Assembly (NCBI GenBank): GCA_964036155.1
Contig: OZ038423.1
Location: 70,261,249-70,325,248, forward strand
Reading direction: 5' to 3'
DNA: 64,000 nt
Origin: Diploscapter coronatus
Lineage: Eukaryota > Nematoda > Chromadorea > Rhabditida > Rhabditidae
The translations under genes and the position numbers were made by a program. The notes beneath the pieces are model-generated. The model was not told where the DNA came from and did no database searches. It saw only the letters and a program-made list of their open reading frames with translations. Positions 11,618 through 21,549 of the stretch are shown here, piece after piece (the stretch's first letter is position 1; every line of letters begins with the position of its first letter).

Positions 11618-14600
11618 TTATTTGTCGTCCTCCTCTTCGTCCGAACTGTGGAAACTGGGGCGACGACTCGTGGCTGCTGATGGAACCTGAACAGAGAAGG
11701 TTTCTTAAATTTGATACAGGGACACTTGAAAAGGCATACTTGAATAAAACAGTTTGAATAAGCCACAAATCACGAGAATTTTATTAAGGGTAGAGAGGGC
11801 TTGGTATGGTCGGGGTGAAATGAACGGAAGTCTCATTCTATGGAAAAAAAGGGAAAAGAAATAGAGAAACATTGCGTACTCCTTTACCGCTTTTCAAGGA
11901 AGCGTTTTGTTTCACCTTTCCTTTTCTCTTTGCGCATTGGTTCCCCCGCGCAATTCTCTCTTTGGCATCAGAAGGGGAGAGAGACTTCCGTTCATTTTCC
12001 CCCGATGATAAGCAAATTTGTCTCAAAAAATCGCCATGAGGTGCTGGTTATTTACAGAACTATAATCACCCTACCATTACCCATCTCTTCTTATTCATCC
12101 AAGTTTTCAATTGCCAAGCTTATGTCTTTTTCAGGTGTAATGTCCGTGTCAAATTCAAAAATCCAAACAGACAGGAGTAAACGAAATCAAGAAGAAGAAG
12201 AAACAGTGTGCAACACAGACCTTTCCTTCGTTGTTCTTGATGATCTCCTGCAGATCGGGATGCAGTCTCTCGAGGGCCATTCGGCGACAATCTCTGCAAT
12301 TTATGCGTTCTTTTTGTAGCAACACATCAATTCGCCCACCTATAGAACACTCCCAGACTGTTCCAATCGAGCAGCTCGCTGAGTCTCTCCGTTCTGTTCC
12401 TCTGGATGATCCTCTGCCGTCTGCTCATTCCACAGAAGTCGAGCATGATGTTGGCGAGCTGGTCGATGGACTCGTCGCAGCTCTTGAAGCGTCGATCGAT
12501 GACGTAGATGCCGTAGGAGGCGGGCTCCTCGACGTGCTCCTGCATGAAGCAGCCGAAGCCGCTCAGATTGGTCGACACGGAGGGAATGCCCATCACTGTG
12601 CACTCTGCAGGGGTGTAGCCCCACGGCTCGTAGTACGAGGGGAACACTCCGAGATGGCAGCCACGCACAAAGTCCTCATAGTCCAGACCGATCAGGGGGG
12701 AGACCGAAGAGAGAAACTCTGCAATCCACATGAATTGAATAGGAAAAAAAGAAGTACTGTCTCGTTTTTGAGAAGATTTCCCAATCTGTGCAAAAGGTGC
12801 ATTGGTGTATTAAACAACCTATTATCATCATTTTGATCGACAAATTTTGAAGCAGAATTATTTGGATGTACAGTGGGGTGGTGATATACCGAAATAGAGA
12901 ACAAGATGCGCGCTTTTGTCGTAAATATGGAATAGTAGATCGACAATTCCTTCTTTTCGGATTTCTAACTTTTCTCGATTATCATAAAATCACTATCATA
13001 AGAGATTGATAAATGCAATTTTTTAAATAGAAATTTGGATAGTAATAAATAGAAATTGAGCATGTGCATTTGTTGACGTCGGAATCTTCTCCCTAACAAG
13101 ACAGTATGGCAATATGTACCTGGGTGGAAGACGACTTTGACGCGATCGCCGCGGTTGTTGACGAGGTTGGTGCGTCTGAGAGTCTCGAGGACCTGGTCAT
13201 CGCCTTTGATCATGTTGTGTGTGCAAATGGGGGGCAGCGAGTGCTTCTGCATGGCCATTATGCACCGCTTCAACTGCAAACAGACCATGTCATCATTCTC
13301 GCTTACAATGCATTGCAAACTCACATGAATGCGCTCTGCATTGGACAGCAGCTCCTCTTCATCTGGCAGAATTCCCTGCAGACAGTTGTTGAAGATGCGC
13401 TGCGCCACGTTCTCCTTGACCCTGTCGACGACCTCCTTCAGCTGCTTCGTCACTGCCTGGCCCTTCAGAGATTCCACGTTGAATGAATTGGCTGGGGCTG
13501 AAAGAAGAGACAATATTCACGGGATTTTTTTCTTTCTATTTTAGGCTCTACTTCATGATCAATCCTACTATCATATAAAGCCAAAATTAGCTCAACCTAT
13601 TGAAGTTGGCTCAATTTTCAGAAAAAGCTGATTTTGTGATTAGAACGAAAAAACTTGAAATTCACTGTCGGTCTAAAAATTTATCGAGGAAAGGCATTTT
13701 GAAGCTTGATACAGAATTTTCTAGATTAGAATTTTCAAATTCTAGATGTAAATTCTGAAGAAAGAACGACGAAATCGGCTACATATTCATTGGAAATAAT
13801 TCAAATGAATTTTCATGCAAAAATAGCGTTTCGTCGAGAGAAAAGTGGCAGTAATCGCCTAGATTTGACTAATTATCAGTGTGTGGCGCTGTTTCTGATG
13901 AAGTGGTAAAGAAAATGCGTCTTGCAGTCATTTTTCACCGCGTCGCGCGACTTGCGCATTCACATTATCTCGATGTTAGCGAAAAAATCTGTGGATTCTC
14001 AGCACAAAAACTGCCGGTCGGAATTTTTGCTGGATTTAGTTGAAGAACGAACACTGCATACCTGGATAGATAATGAAGGCGACCACAGTGATGCCCATGT
14101 GCGAAGGATTCTGCGTGGTTTTGAGGTAGTGGTTGAGTCGTGCCAGGGACTCGATGAACAGATCGCCTCCCTTGTTCGAGAATTCGTATCTGCAAACAGA
14201 AACACTCATTTCTTCACAACCCACTTCTCTTCCATTATACCTTCCTGCAGTGAAGAAGTAGAGCGTTTTGTCCAAGTCGAAGTCCAAGTGTCCGTGAAAA
14301 TGGCCCCTGATGAATTGATGAATCTTCTCCTTGGCGACCGCGTGCAGATTCTGGAACTCGTGAAGAGCAGCGAATTTGACGACGTTCAGTCCGTTTGGAG
14401 TGAGGATGTCGGGCTTGCGATGCAGCAGATACTCGGCCTCCACGCCCGTGATCTCGGAGACGGTCGTGAAGACGTGTGCCGAGTGGATGGCCGCTCTCTC
14501 CAGACAGTACTGGTGGTAGATCTGCAAACACATCGTCAATCTCGCTGCACACTCCCCTCAATCGCTTACTCGTCTCTTGCCAGCTTCTGCATCCAGGTCG

Positions 14601-15524
14601 AATTTGCCCAGATTGTTGTACAAATCGGCCCCTCCCGCACAGAGATGTCTGCCCAGCAGAGTGGCGTGTGTCGTGTAGACGGTGGCGATGTCCAAGTGCC
14701 ACAACCGAGTCATCAGCAGTCCCACTCCTGCAATTGTCCTCTCATTCATTCCTCTCCTCTCCCAGTCATTCAAACCTGCTTGCCATTCATGGAAATGTGC
14801 CACAACAAGTGGATGATAGACGGTGACGGACTCGCGGAAGTGCTTGAGGAAGATGGCGACCATGAAGCCGAGGATGACGGCGTCGTTCGACTCGATGTCT
14901 TCGTGCGGGATGCCGACCGACATTCTGCAATTCACCCATTTCTCCGTTCACTGACAGTCAAACTGAATTGCCTAACCTCTCGAACAGTTCGTGCTTCCAC
15001 TCGTTCATTTTGACGGATCCCGAGCCCAAATCGAAGAGAATGACCTTGGGATAGCCGTCGATGAGCCACCTGCCATACATGCAGTTGAATCCATCGCTGT
15101 GGAACCTCTTCATGGCCTCCCTGATGGTTCTGTTCTCAGGCTCGATTTGCTCGACCTCGAGTCTCCACTTCTCGTCCTTCATCGGCCCGAACATGCAGTA
15201 TTGATCGCCCAGTTCCTCAGTGCTGATCTGTGCCTTGCTCCGCAGCACTGTGTAGATGCCTCCCACCTGCAAACAGCGGCATTCTCTATCGCAATCCCCT
15301 CCTCATCAGTTTTCAACCTTGTTGGCGACTTCCCAGGCGCACTCGAACACGAATCGGCCCTCTTCTCTGGCAGTGCGGCCCTCGTCCAGGGTGATCACCT
15401 GCAATTAGCCCTTCCTTCCTTCTCTTCAATCATTCCTAGCCTCCTTGTCGTCCAGTTCCTGTCCAGCCAAAGCCTTGGCCACTTTTGTGGAGGACAGATT
15501 CCGAGGCATCCCGTGAGACGTCAT
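11618..15524 (-). CDS. gsy-1: Glycogen synthase (glycosyltransferase family 3)
   Basis: Read from ATG 15524 ([20 protein letters not shown]) to TAA 11618. The enzyme adds glucose from UDP-glucose to growing glycogen in the cytosol. Seen: the N-terminal donor-site loop [19 protein letters not shown], then [93 protein letters not shown], then [20 protein letters not shown] with the E-x7-E active-site pair, and [20 protein letters not shown]. The last exon (11.62-11.7 kb) ends [16 protein letters not shown], the Ser-rich acidic tail where the animal enzyme is phosphorylated, so hormonal or kinase control through this tail is expected. At least nine exons, separated by introns of about 40-500 nt. 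No key residue is missing. Confidence 0.95.
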
Positions 15525-15910
15525 CTCGCAGTCAAGTAAAACAGCAAGTCAGCGGCTGATCCCTGAACAGAGTTAAATAATTCAAGAAAACGAGAAAAAC
15601 ATCAAAATAAACATGTTTTTTTCAAATTTCAAGCGACGGAATTAGAATGTTTACGCAGTGAAACGAGTACAAATAGGTAGCAGAAATATTTTGGTAATCA
15701 CGGACAGAGGAAAGAATGGTTTAATTAGGATAATTAGGCTAATAACGAGAAAAAATAATTAGGACGAAAAACAAAGAAAATGGACCATGAATGAAAAACG
15801 TCCTGTGTTTATCCTTTATTCAGCCGTTCGACCGAGAGAAGACTAAATCCTCAATGTAATCCACACTATTTCTCGCACTCTCATTCCTTCAACCATCTAG
15901 TTAAGAGTGA
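15525..15910. other. Divergent intergenic region
   Basis: About 390 bp of AT-rich sequence between the glycogen synthase start (leftward) and the next rightward ORF. It probably holds the glycogen synthase promoter. No clear site can be named. Confidence 0.5.
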
Positions 15911-16255
15911 ATGTCAGTATTGTTCAAAGTGATGCGGAACAGGGGTCCTCGGGCTTGGCTGATTTTCACATATATTGTTCAGTTTTTCACGCTGATCATC
16001 ATGATATGGTTTGTTTTTCATGAAAATGATCGTATGCAAGATTACGGTATCTCGAATGTTTTTCAGATCCAACCTCAGGAAAAATTAATAACTTCCTTTA
16101 TTCGACGTCATTTCGACGATGTCTTTTCAGAACCGTGCTCAGCTGGTCTCTATGAGCATTTTGACGCCAAATTAGAATTTTTCCCATGCCGAATAGCGAA
16201 AACAATTTTTCGAAACGACTGGATGCGAACCTTCCGGAACATGCGGAACAAGTGA
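15911..16255 (+). CDS. Possible one-exon single-pass membrane protein
   Basis: An uninterrupted 114-codon ORF from ATG to TGA. The start MSVLFKVMRNRGPRAW is basic and is followed by one long hydrophobic segment (LIFTYIVQFFTLIIMIWFVF), as in a type II or signal-anchored protein. The rest is soluble and has two Cys (EPCSAG, FFPCRI). No family is recognised. It lies 119 bp upstream of the kelch gene on the same strand, in a different reading context, with a stop before the kelch ATG. It could be a small real gene or a decayed 5' piece. Confidence 0.4.
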   Translation: MSVLFKVMRNRGPRAWLIFTYIVQFFTLIIMIWFVFHENDRMQDYGISNVFQIQPQEKLITSFIRRHFDDVFSEPCSAGLYEHFDAKLEFFPCRIAKTIFRNDWMRTFRNMRNK

Positions 16256-16373
16256 TCGGATCGGGTTTTAACCGTCATATTCGTAATCAGCGTAGTCGAA
16301 AACCCCCAGGGACGAAAAATCAGCTCGAAATTTGAGGGTCAACTTCTTGAGTACCACCCCATACTAGATTTTT

Positions 16374-17413
16374 ATGAATAACGTGTCATATATGAAGGAA
16401 GAATATGCTTGTTCAATCCATTACCTGCTCAGTCGAAGAGATTGCAAAATTCCACAATTGGTATCTGCTATATCAAGTAGCAACTACACAGAATAAAGTA
16501 GATTCTTATGGTTGTTATTTTGAATAATTTCTCAAATTTCAGATTTTTGGAATCAGCGGCAGAAATAAATCATTTGAAATATATGACTTGGATGCTCGAC
16601 AAATTTCAGGAGGTCTTATCAACAAATCCATGAATGATCGATTCAAAGAATTTTACAGGTCCAGATCCTCCTGAATGGCGTGGAGATGTATCTGTGGCTT
16701 ATTTCAAAGACAAATTGTATTATTTGGGTGGATTGGATGATACAATAGAATGTACGAATCGAGTTGATGTAAGAAGATCGAATGAAGGTCCATTAAGTAA
16801 TTTATTCAGGTCTTAATAGATGGAAAATGGCAAACAGGACCTGCTTTTCCTCTTCCAATTAGTGATGTTCAAACAATAACATGCGATGGAATTTTATACG
16901 GTCACATCATAGCATGTTCATTATTGTAATTATGAATATTCAGTTATTGATGGACCGAAAAGTAAAATGATATATCGATTATCAGACGATGAACGGGAAT
17001 GGATTGAAATCGGAGAGATTCCAGAAGGACGAATTTCTTTCGGAGTTGCATCGCTAAATGGGAAAATTTACATAACTGGAGGATGCTAGTCGTTAATTTT
17101 GTATGATAAATAATGTATCACTAGATATTTAGTTATGATAAAACATTCAAATCCTGCCTGTGTTTCGATCCCTCAGCTCCAGTTGGAAGTCGAATTTCTC
17201 AAATCGCTGATATGAATTATGAGAGAAGTGAACATTCGCTCATTGTCGCTAACGGGAAATTCTATGCAATCGGAAGGTGAGCTGAGATTTTGCGTATCTT
17301 TATACGGAATATTTTCTAATTTGAATTTCAGAATAGAAGATTTTTGTGACGCAGTCGAAGAATACGACCCACAAACGAATAAGTGGCGTGAAGTCGGAAA
17401 AATTTTAATTTGA
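16374..17413 (+). CDS. Small kelch-repeat protein
   Basis: Six exons join in frame: MNNVSYMKEEYACSIHYLLS..KIPQL / IFGISGRNKSFEIYD..ISG / GPDPPEWRGDVSVAYFKDKL.. / VLIDGKWQTGPAFPLP.. / VIDGPKSKMIYRLSD..YITGGC / YYDKTFKSCLCFDP..FYAIG / RIEDFCDAVEEYDP..VGKILI. Kelch blades are plain: LYYLGGLDD, ITCDGILYVIDG, GKIYITGGC, GKFYAIGR and VEEYDPQTNKWREV. The start is fixed by an in-frame TAG six bases before the ATG. Introns are 43-60 nt. Kelch proteins are often actin-binding or CUL3 adaptors, but no BTB or BACK domain precedes the repeats here. Only about 4-5 blades exist, so it is either a minimal beta-propeller or a truncated copy that kept its frame. Confidence 0.7.
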
Positions 17414-17440
17414 ATAATGCAGTTTAATATCATGTAGCCA

Positions 17441-17815
17441 TTTTATTTAGCATATTATCTTTTTTGGCTTATTATCTTTTATTTAGCATATTATCTTTTT
17501 TGGCTTATTATCTTTTATTTAGCATATTATCTTTTTTGGCATATTATCTTTTATTTAGCATATTATCTTTTATTTAGCATATTATCTTTTTTGGCATATT
17601 ATCTTTTATTTAGCATATTATCTTTTTTGGCATATTATCTTTTATTTAGCATATTATCTTTTTTGGCTTATTATCTTTTATTTAGCATATTATCTTTTTT
17701 GGCATATTATCTTTTATTTAGCATATTATCTTTTATTTAGCATATTATCTTTTTTGGCTTATTATCTTTTATTTAGCATATATTATCTTTCTTTGGCTTA
17801 TTATATTTTATGAAT
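17441..17815. repeat. AT-rich tandem repeat, about 37-bp unit
   Basis: About ten copies of a unit containing ATTTAGCATATTATCTTTT and TTGGCATATTATCTTTT (or TTGGCTTATTATCTTTT), alternating in order and number. It starts about 28 bases after the kelch stop codon. The array is direct, not palindromic, with no spacers, so it is a minisatellite and not CRISPR. Confidence 0.9.
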
Positions 17816-18559
17816 ATTTTTTATTCGACTGCTATTAAAAATTTCAATGAGCATAATGAAGACAACTCTCGAAGATATCCAGAAGTGATGAGGGATAACT
17901 GTAACTGAAATAAATATTCCTTTTAATCAAGGTTTTACGAACTGAACTGAATTTCGAACTGTCTGGAAGCTCAGTTCGGCTCAAGTTCGATTTTTTCGAA
18001 CTTTAGACAGCCCTGATCTTGTCATTTACTCTCCATTATTTGCGACAATGTCATTGCTAGAAATTGTAATTTGTTTTAAATGCAGTCGAATAAATTCAAG
18101 AGAAGCAATAAATAATTGATAGCATATCGAAAATCGATCTTAGGATAGGAAATAGAAATGATTGTCGTCTGAGAGAGTTGTTTTGAAAGAAATGGTTGTA
18201 GAAAGGCAAGTATGAAAGATAAGATGGGATGACCGTTCACAAAAAAGGATTCAGGATACTTTTGCAATTGTTCGAACTTTTGTTACATTTACTCGTGGAA
18301 TTGCTCTTAATACTATTCCACCGAACAGTTTCTTTCTTCGACCGTTTATGCATCGTTAAAAATCGAGGACGCAAGAATGTTTTCCTATTTACGATAGGCA
18401 AAAGCTAATAGGAAAAAGCTAAAAATTAGAATAAAAAGTCTTTTAGGAGTAATCAGACACGTAGAAGTCGAGATGGTTTGATAGACTTTAAGAATGGACG
18501 AAATTTACTTTCCCTCGTCATCTTTAGATCTACTGAAAGAAAATTAGCATTTGAATGAG
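17816..18559. other. Intergenic, no gene seen
   Basis: AT-rich sequence between the tandem repeat and the RNase H gene. No spliced or single-exon gene is supported. The right end should contain the promoter of the RNase H gene. Confidence 0.5.
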
Positions 18560-20243
18560 ATGAAGAGAAAATGGTTGTGGAAGAGAGATCCTCATTTCTA
18601 CTGGGATGCAATGCGACGAGCAGCCGGCCAATTGACACAGAATTTGTTGAGAAATGCATCGCGACAATCGCACAGACAGAGGCACAGAACTGACAGTTTG
18701 AGCCATGGAAATGATGAGGTCATGAAGAGAAGAAGAGAAGAATTGCAGCATCGAACTCGACTGACCTGTCTTCCTGTTCCACTGACAATGACAATTGGCA
18801 CAGTATCCACACGCCTGTTCATCGTTTCCGACTCCCAAATGAGTCGTCCAAATTGAACACTACGTACGGGGTCCATGGGATGCTAGACAGGGGTGTGCGG
18901 AATTCCGATTCCGGGGTCATGGCAAATTTCAACTCCGATTCCGATTCTGAATTTTTCAAAATTCAAATTCCGCACACCCCTGATGCTAGAGTAGATTGAT
19001 CCAACTCCTTTGCAGTTCATCCACAAATTCATCGTACTCGACAATTTCGACGCAGAGTTCGAGTTTGTGGTCGAACATACAGACTGAGGATGATACTAGC
19101 TCGTTGGGTTCATTGGATTCAACCGACAGTGCTTTGTCATCGAGAAGTAGAGGAAGAAACAAAGTGAGGAGACAATGGGAGAAGGGGGAGAGATCGCAGC
19201 GGGCTGACAGCAGTGCTTCCGATGACAGATCGAGGAGGACAAGCAGATTGATATCCAGATTTGGGGGCAGAGACAGAAGCCGAAGTGCCCCGCCAGCCAC
19301 GCAACCAACTGTCATTCTCAGCCCTTCCAATGTATGTCCGGTTATGCCATGCAATCTCGCACAGTGCCTCATTCATGCGATGCACATTGCAGAGAGCGGA
19401 CGAACTCGAGATCGATGAAGACATTCAGAGTTTGATGGACAGATTCGTCCACAACATGCAGAAGGCCTCGCTACGCAGCAGGGAGTGGAATACTAGGTTC
19501 CCGCCAAACGGAATCATTGTGAGTTGGCTAACTATGATACAAGACATGAGTCACAATTCTCCAGGTCTATACGGACGGCTCCATGGTCGGGAATTACCAC
19601 CTGTCTGGAATCGGCATTTTTCACGCCCCCCATTCCAAGCTGAACAAGTCTCAACGCATTCTGGGAGCCGAGCACAACAGCGGACTGGCCGAGCTCGTGG
19701 CTGCCAGAGAGGCTCTCAGGGACATTCTCGGATTCGAGGGATTCCACGGCCAGAGAGTCATCGTCCGATCGGACTACCTGGGACTCATCGATGCAATGCA
19801 GTCGCCCGCTTATGAAGGGAGGTTGGGAGCATTTCAATGACATATCATCCATACATCATTGCAGAGTGTTTCAGGTTCGCCGCTGTGGTGAACGAGATCA
19901 AGCGAATGTGCGAGAGGGGCTTTCCTGCAGGAGTGACATTCGAACACGTGTACGCACATTCGGAGGATGTGGGCAATGAACTAGCTGACAGATTGGCCAG
20001 AGTGGCCACGAGGAGGGACAGAAACAGATCCAGGAGCAGAGTCAGGGTTGGGGCCGTTCAGCCACAGAGATCGGCCAGCGCTAACAGAAGTAAGCTGATC
20101 TTTGTGCAATAATTCATTTGATGGTTGATTGGCTGATTGCAGCCCGTCAGATGGATCGACAACGCTCTCGCTCGAACGACCCCCAGTTCATTCGGAGACA
20201 CAGCGCCTCTGTCGGATGCACAAATCGCAACCCCTTTCCTTAG
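18560..20243 (+). CDS. RNase H-domain protein with Ser/Arg-rich extensions
   Basis: Seven exons join in frame from ATG 18560 (MKRKWLWKRDPHFYWDA) to TAG 20243. RNase H cleaves RNA in RNA-DNA hybrids using four acidic residues. All four are visible: VYTDGSMVGNYHLSGIGIF (first Asp), LAELVAAREALRDI (Glu), VIVRSDYLGLIDAM (Asp) and EDVGNELADRLARVA (last Asp), with HVYAHSE supplying the usual His. Before the domain lies a long Ser/Thr-rich stretch, then SSRSRGRNKVRRQ and RRTSRLISRFGGRDRSRSAP. After it comes a basic RNRSRSRVRV tail ending RHSASVGCTNRNPFP. The hybrid-binding N-terminal domain of standard RNase H1 is not seen. Introns are about 35-160 nt, and one of them contains a complete hAT-type MITE. 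The gene is convergent with SCP2, 127 bp apart. The RNase H assignment is firm. The first exon is less so. Confidence 0.82.
18888..18982. mobile_element. hAT-type MITE with intact 8-bp target duplication
   Basis: A 95-bp element begins CAGGGGTGTGCGGAATT and ends AATTCCGCACACCCCTG, exact reverse complements. It is flanked by ATGCTAGA at 18880-18887 and again at 18983-18990, a perfect 8-bp duplication. CAG-type ends with 8-bp duplications are the mark of the hAT superfamily. It has no coding capacity and sits wholly within an intron of the RNase H gene. Confidence 0.88.
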
Positions 20244-20311
20244 TCAATTTACACAGACAAAACATCCCCAAGTCTACACAATCAACAACAAATTCATCAC
20301 TGACTTGTAAC

Positions 20312-20342
20312 AATAAATTGCAATGAATGGAACTTGTTTATT
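20312..20342. terminator. Facing polyadenylation signals of two convergent genes
   Basis: AATAAA on the plus strand at 20312-20317 serves the RNase H gene. AATAAA on the minus strand (TTTATT at 20337-20342) lies 28 bp past the SCP2 stop. The two transcripts probably end within 30 bp of each other. Confidence 0.55.
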
Positions 20343-20369
20343 CCTGCAAATAAATAAAAAGGACATTGT

Positions 20370-20860
20370 TCAGAGCTTAGATTTGAGCATCGAGGGGTCG
20401 AGGATGGTCTTCAATTTCATGGCCTTCGTGATGTTTCCTTTCAACTTCATCTTTCCTTGCATGAAGGCCTATAGGAAAAGATATTATTTCTGAGATTCAA
20501 TTGAACTCTAACCTGATCAGGCTTCATCTTGCCCTGTGCAATCTTCATGAAATCCTCGTCTTTAATGTTGATCTCGACTTCGACTTCCCTGTCCTCATCT
20601 CCCACATAAGCCGGATCGCTCTAAATCATCAAATGAAGGGGGTTTTTTTTATATAAATTATTCTGAACCTTTGTATCGACAGTCCACTTCTTGACGGTGC
20701 CATCAGAAGCAGTGACAGTGATCCTGAATGCAGTGCTGACTTTCTTCGCCAGTTCCTTCTCCTGCAATTCATTCATTTAATCGATAGATAGCCTTTCGGA
20801 GGTCACCGTATTGATTCGCTCCTTGATTTCGTCGAAAACCACATCAGACTTGAAAGTCAT
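20370..20860 (-). CDS. Single-domain sterol carrier protein 2 (SCP2)
   Basis: Four exons, about 117 residues, from ATG 20860 (MTFKSDVVFDEIKERINT) to TGA 20370. SCP2 domains bind sterols, fatty acids and acyl-CoA and act in lipid transfer, often in peroxisomes. Seen: KVSTAFRITVTASDGTVK, KKWTVDTKS, VEVEINIKDEDFMKIAQGK, MKPDQAFMQGKMKLKGNITK and AMKLKTILDPSM. These are in the usual SCP2 order over the full domain. The C-terminus is MLKSKL, where the last three residues SKL are a textbook PTS1 peroxisome signal. There is no thiolase or dehydrogenase part, so this is the free SCP2 form. Introns are about 35-60 nt. Confidence 0.92.
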
Positions 20861-21549
20861 TTTGTATGCTGAAATTGAATATGCCGAATTTGATGAAAAC
20901 AGGAACTAATTGTAAATGAATAACTGAATGAGTCTATGAATGGAGTGCTGAGCCTGAATGTGAATGAAATGGCTTATCAGCCGCAGCTAAAAGAATATAA
21001 GACCTCTATGCATTCAGCAATCAATCACTGTTTTGGAATGATCGCTACACTCACTAGACTACACCATTCTCATTGTCCTTTCGCTTGAGTAGACTTTTCT
21101 AGATGATCGATACATTAAAAAATTTTTATTTTCTCCAACAAAATATACAAGAATTTTCATATTCACTGTCAGATACAAGGAATCATGGCTTGTAGCTCGA
21201 AGAAAAATACATGTACTTTGTGTGAAGGCTAATACACAAATAAATAGGTTTTTTGCAGATATTCAATTGCTGACTGCATAATTGAATAATTGAATCTGCA
21301 CACATTCAGAAAAGTACATAGTACATACAGACGAACTTATCTGATGAATGAATTGCACATCAGATAGCTAAGAAAGAACAACTGAAGGAATCACAGATAA
21401 GTAACAAATTGACGATAAGAATTAGAGCAATTTGGAAGAAGGGAAGACATTGGTGTGGCCCGAATATGCGAAGGAAGATTTTGGGAGAAGAAGTGGAATG
21501 GAATGATACAATGATTGTGTGTGTGTGTGTATGTGTGTGATTGGTGTGA
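20861..21549. other. Intergenic with a short GT repeat
   Basis: Spacer of about 690 bp between SCP2 and the MBL-fold gene. A (GT)n run lies near 21515-21540. No gene is supported here. The SCP2 promoter should lie at the left end. Confidence 0.5.

Noticed and set aside
12231..12836. 201-codon plus-strand ORF
   Set aside because: Antisense of the glycogen synthase exon containing EPWGYTPAE.
13922..15013. 363-codon plus-strand ORF
   Set aside because: It is the antisense shadow of glycogen synthase exons, which match the family on the minus strand throughout.
17441..17815. CRISPR-like regular repeats
   Set aside because: No unique spacers and a eukaryotic context. It is a direct minisatellite.
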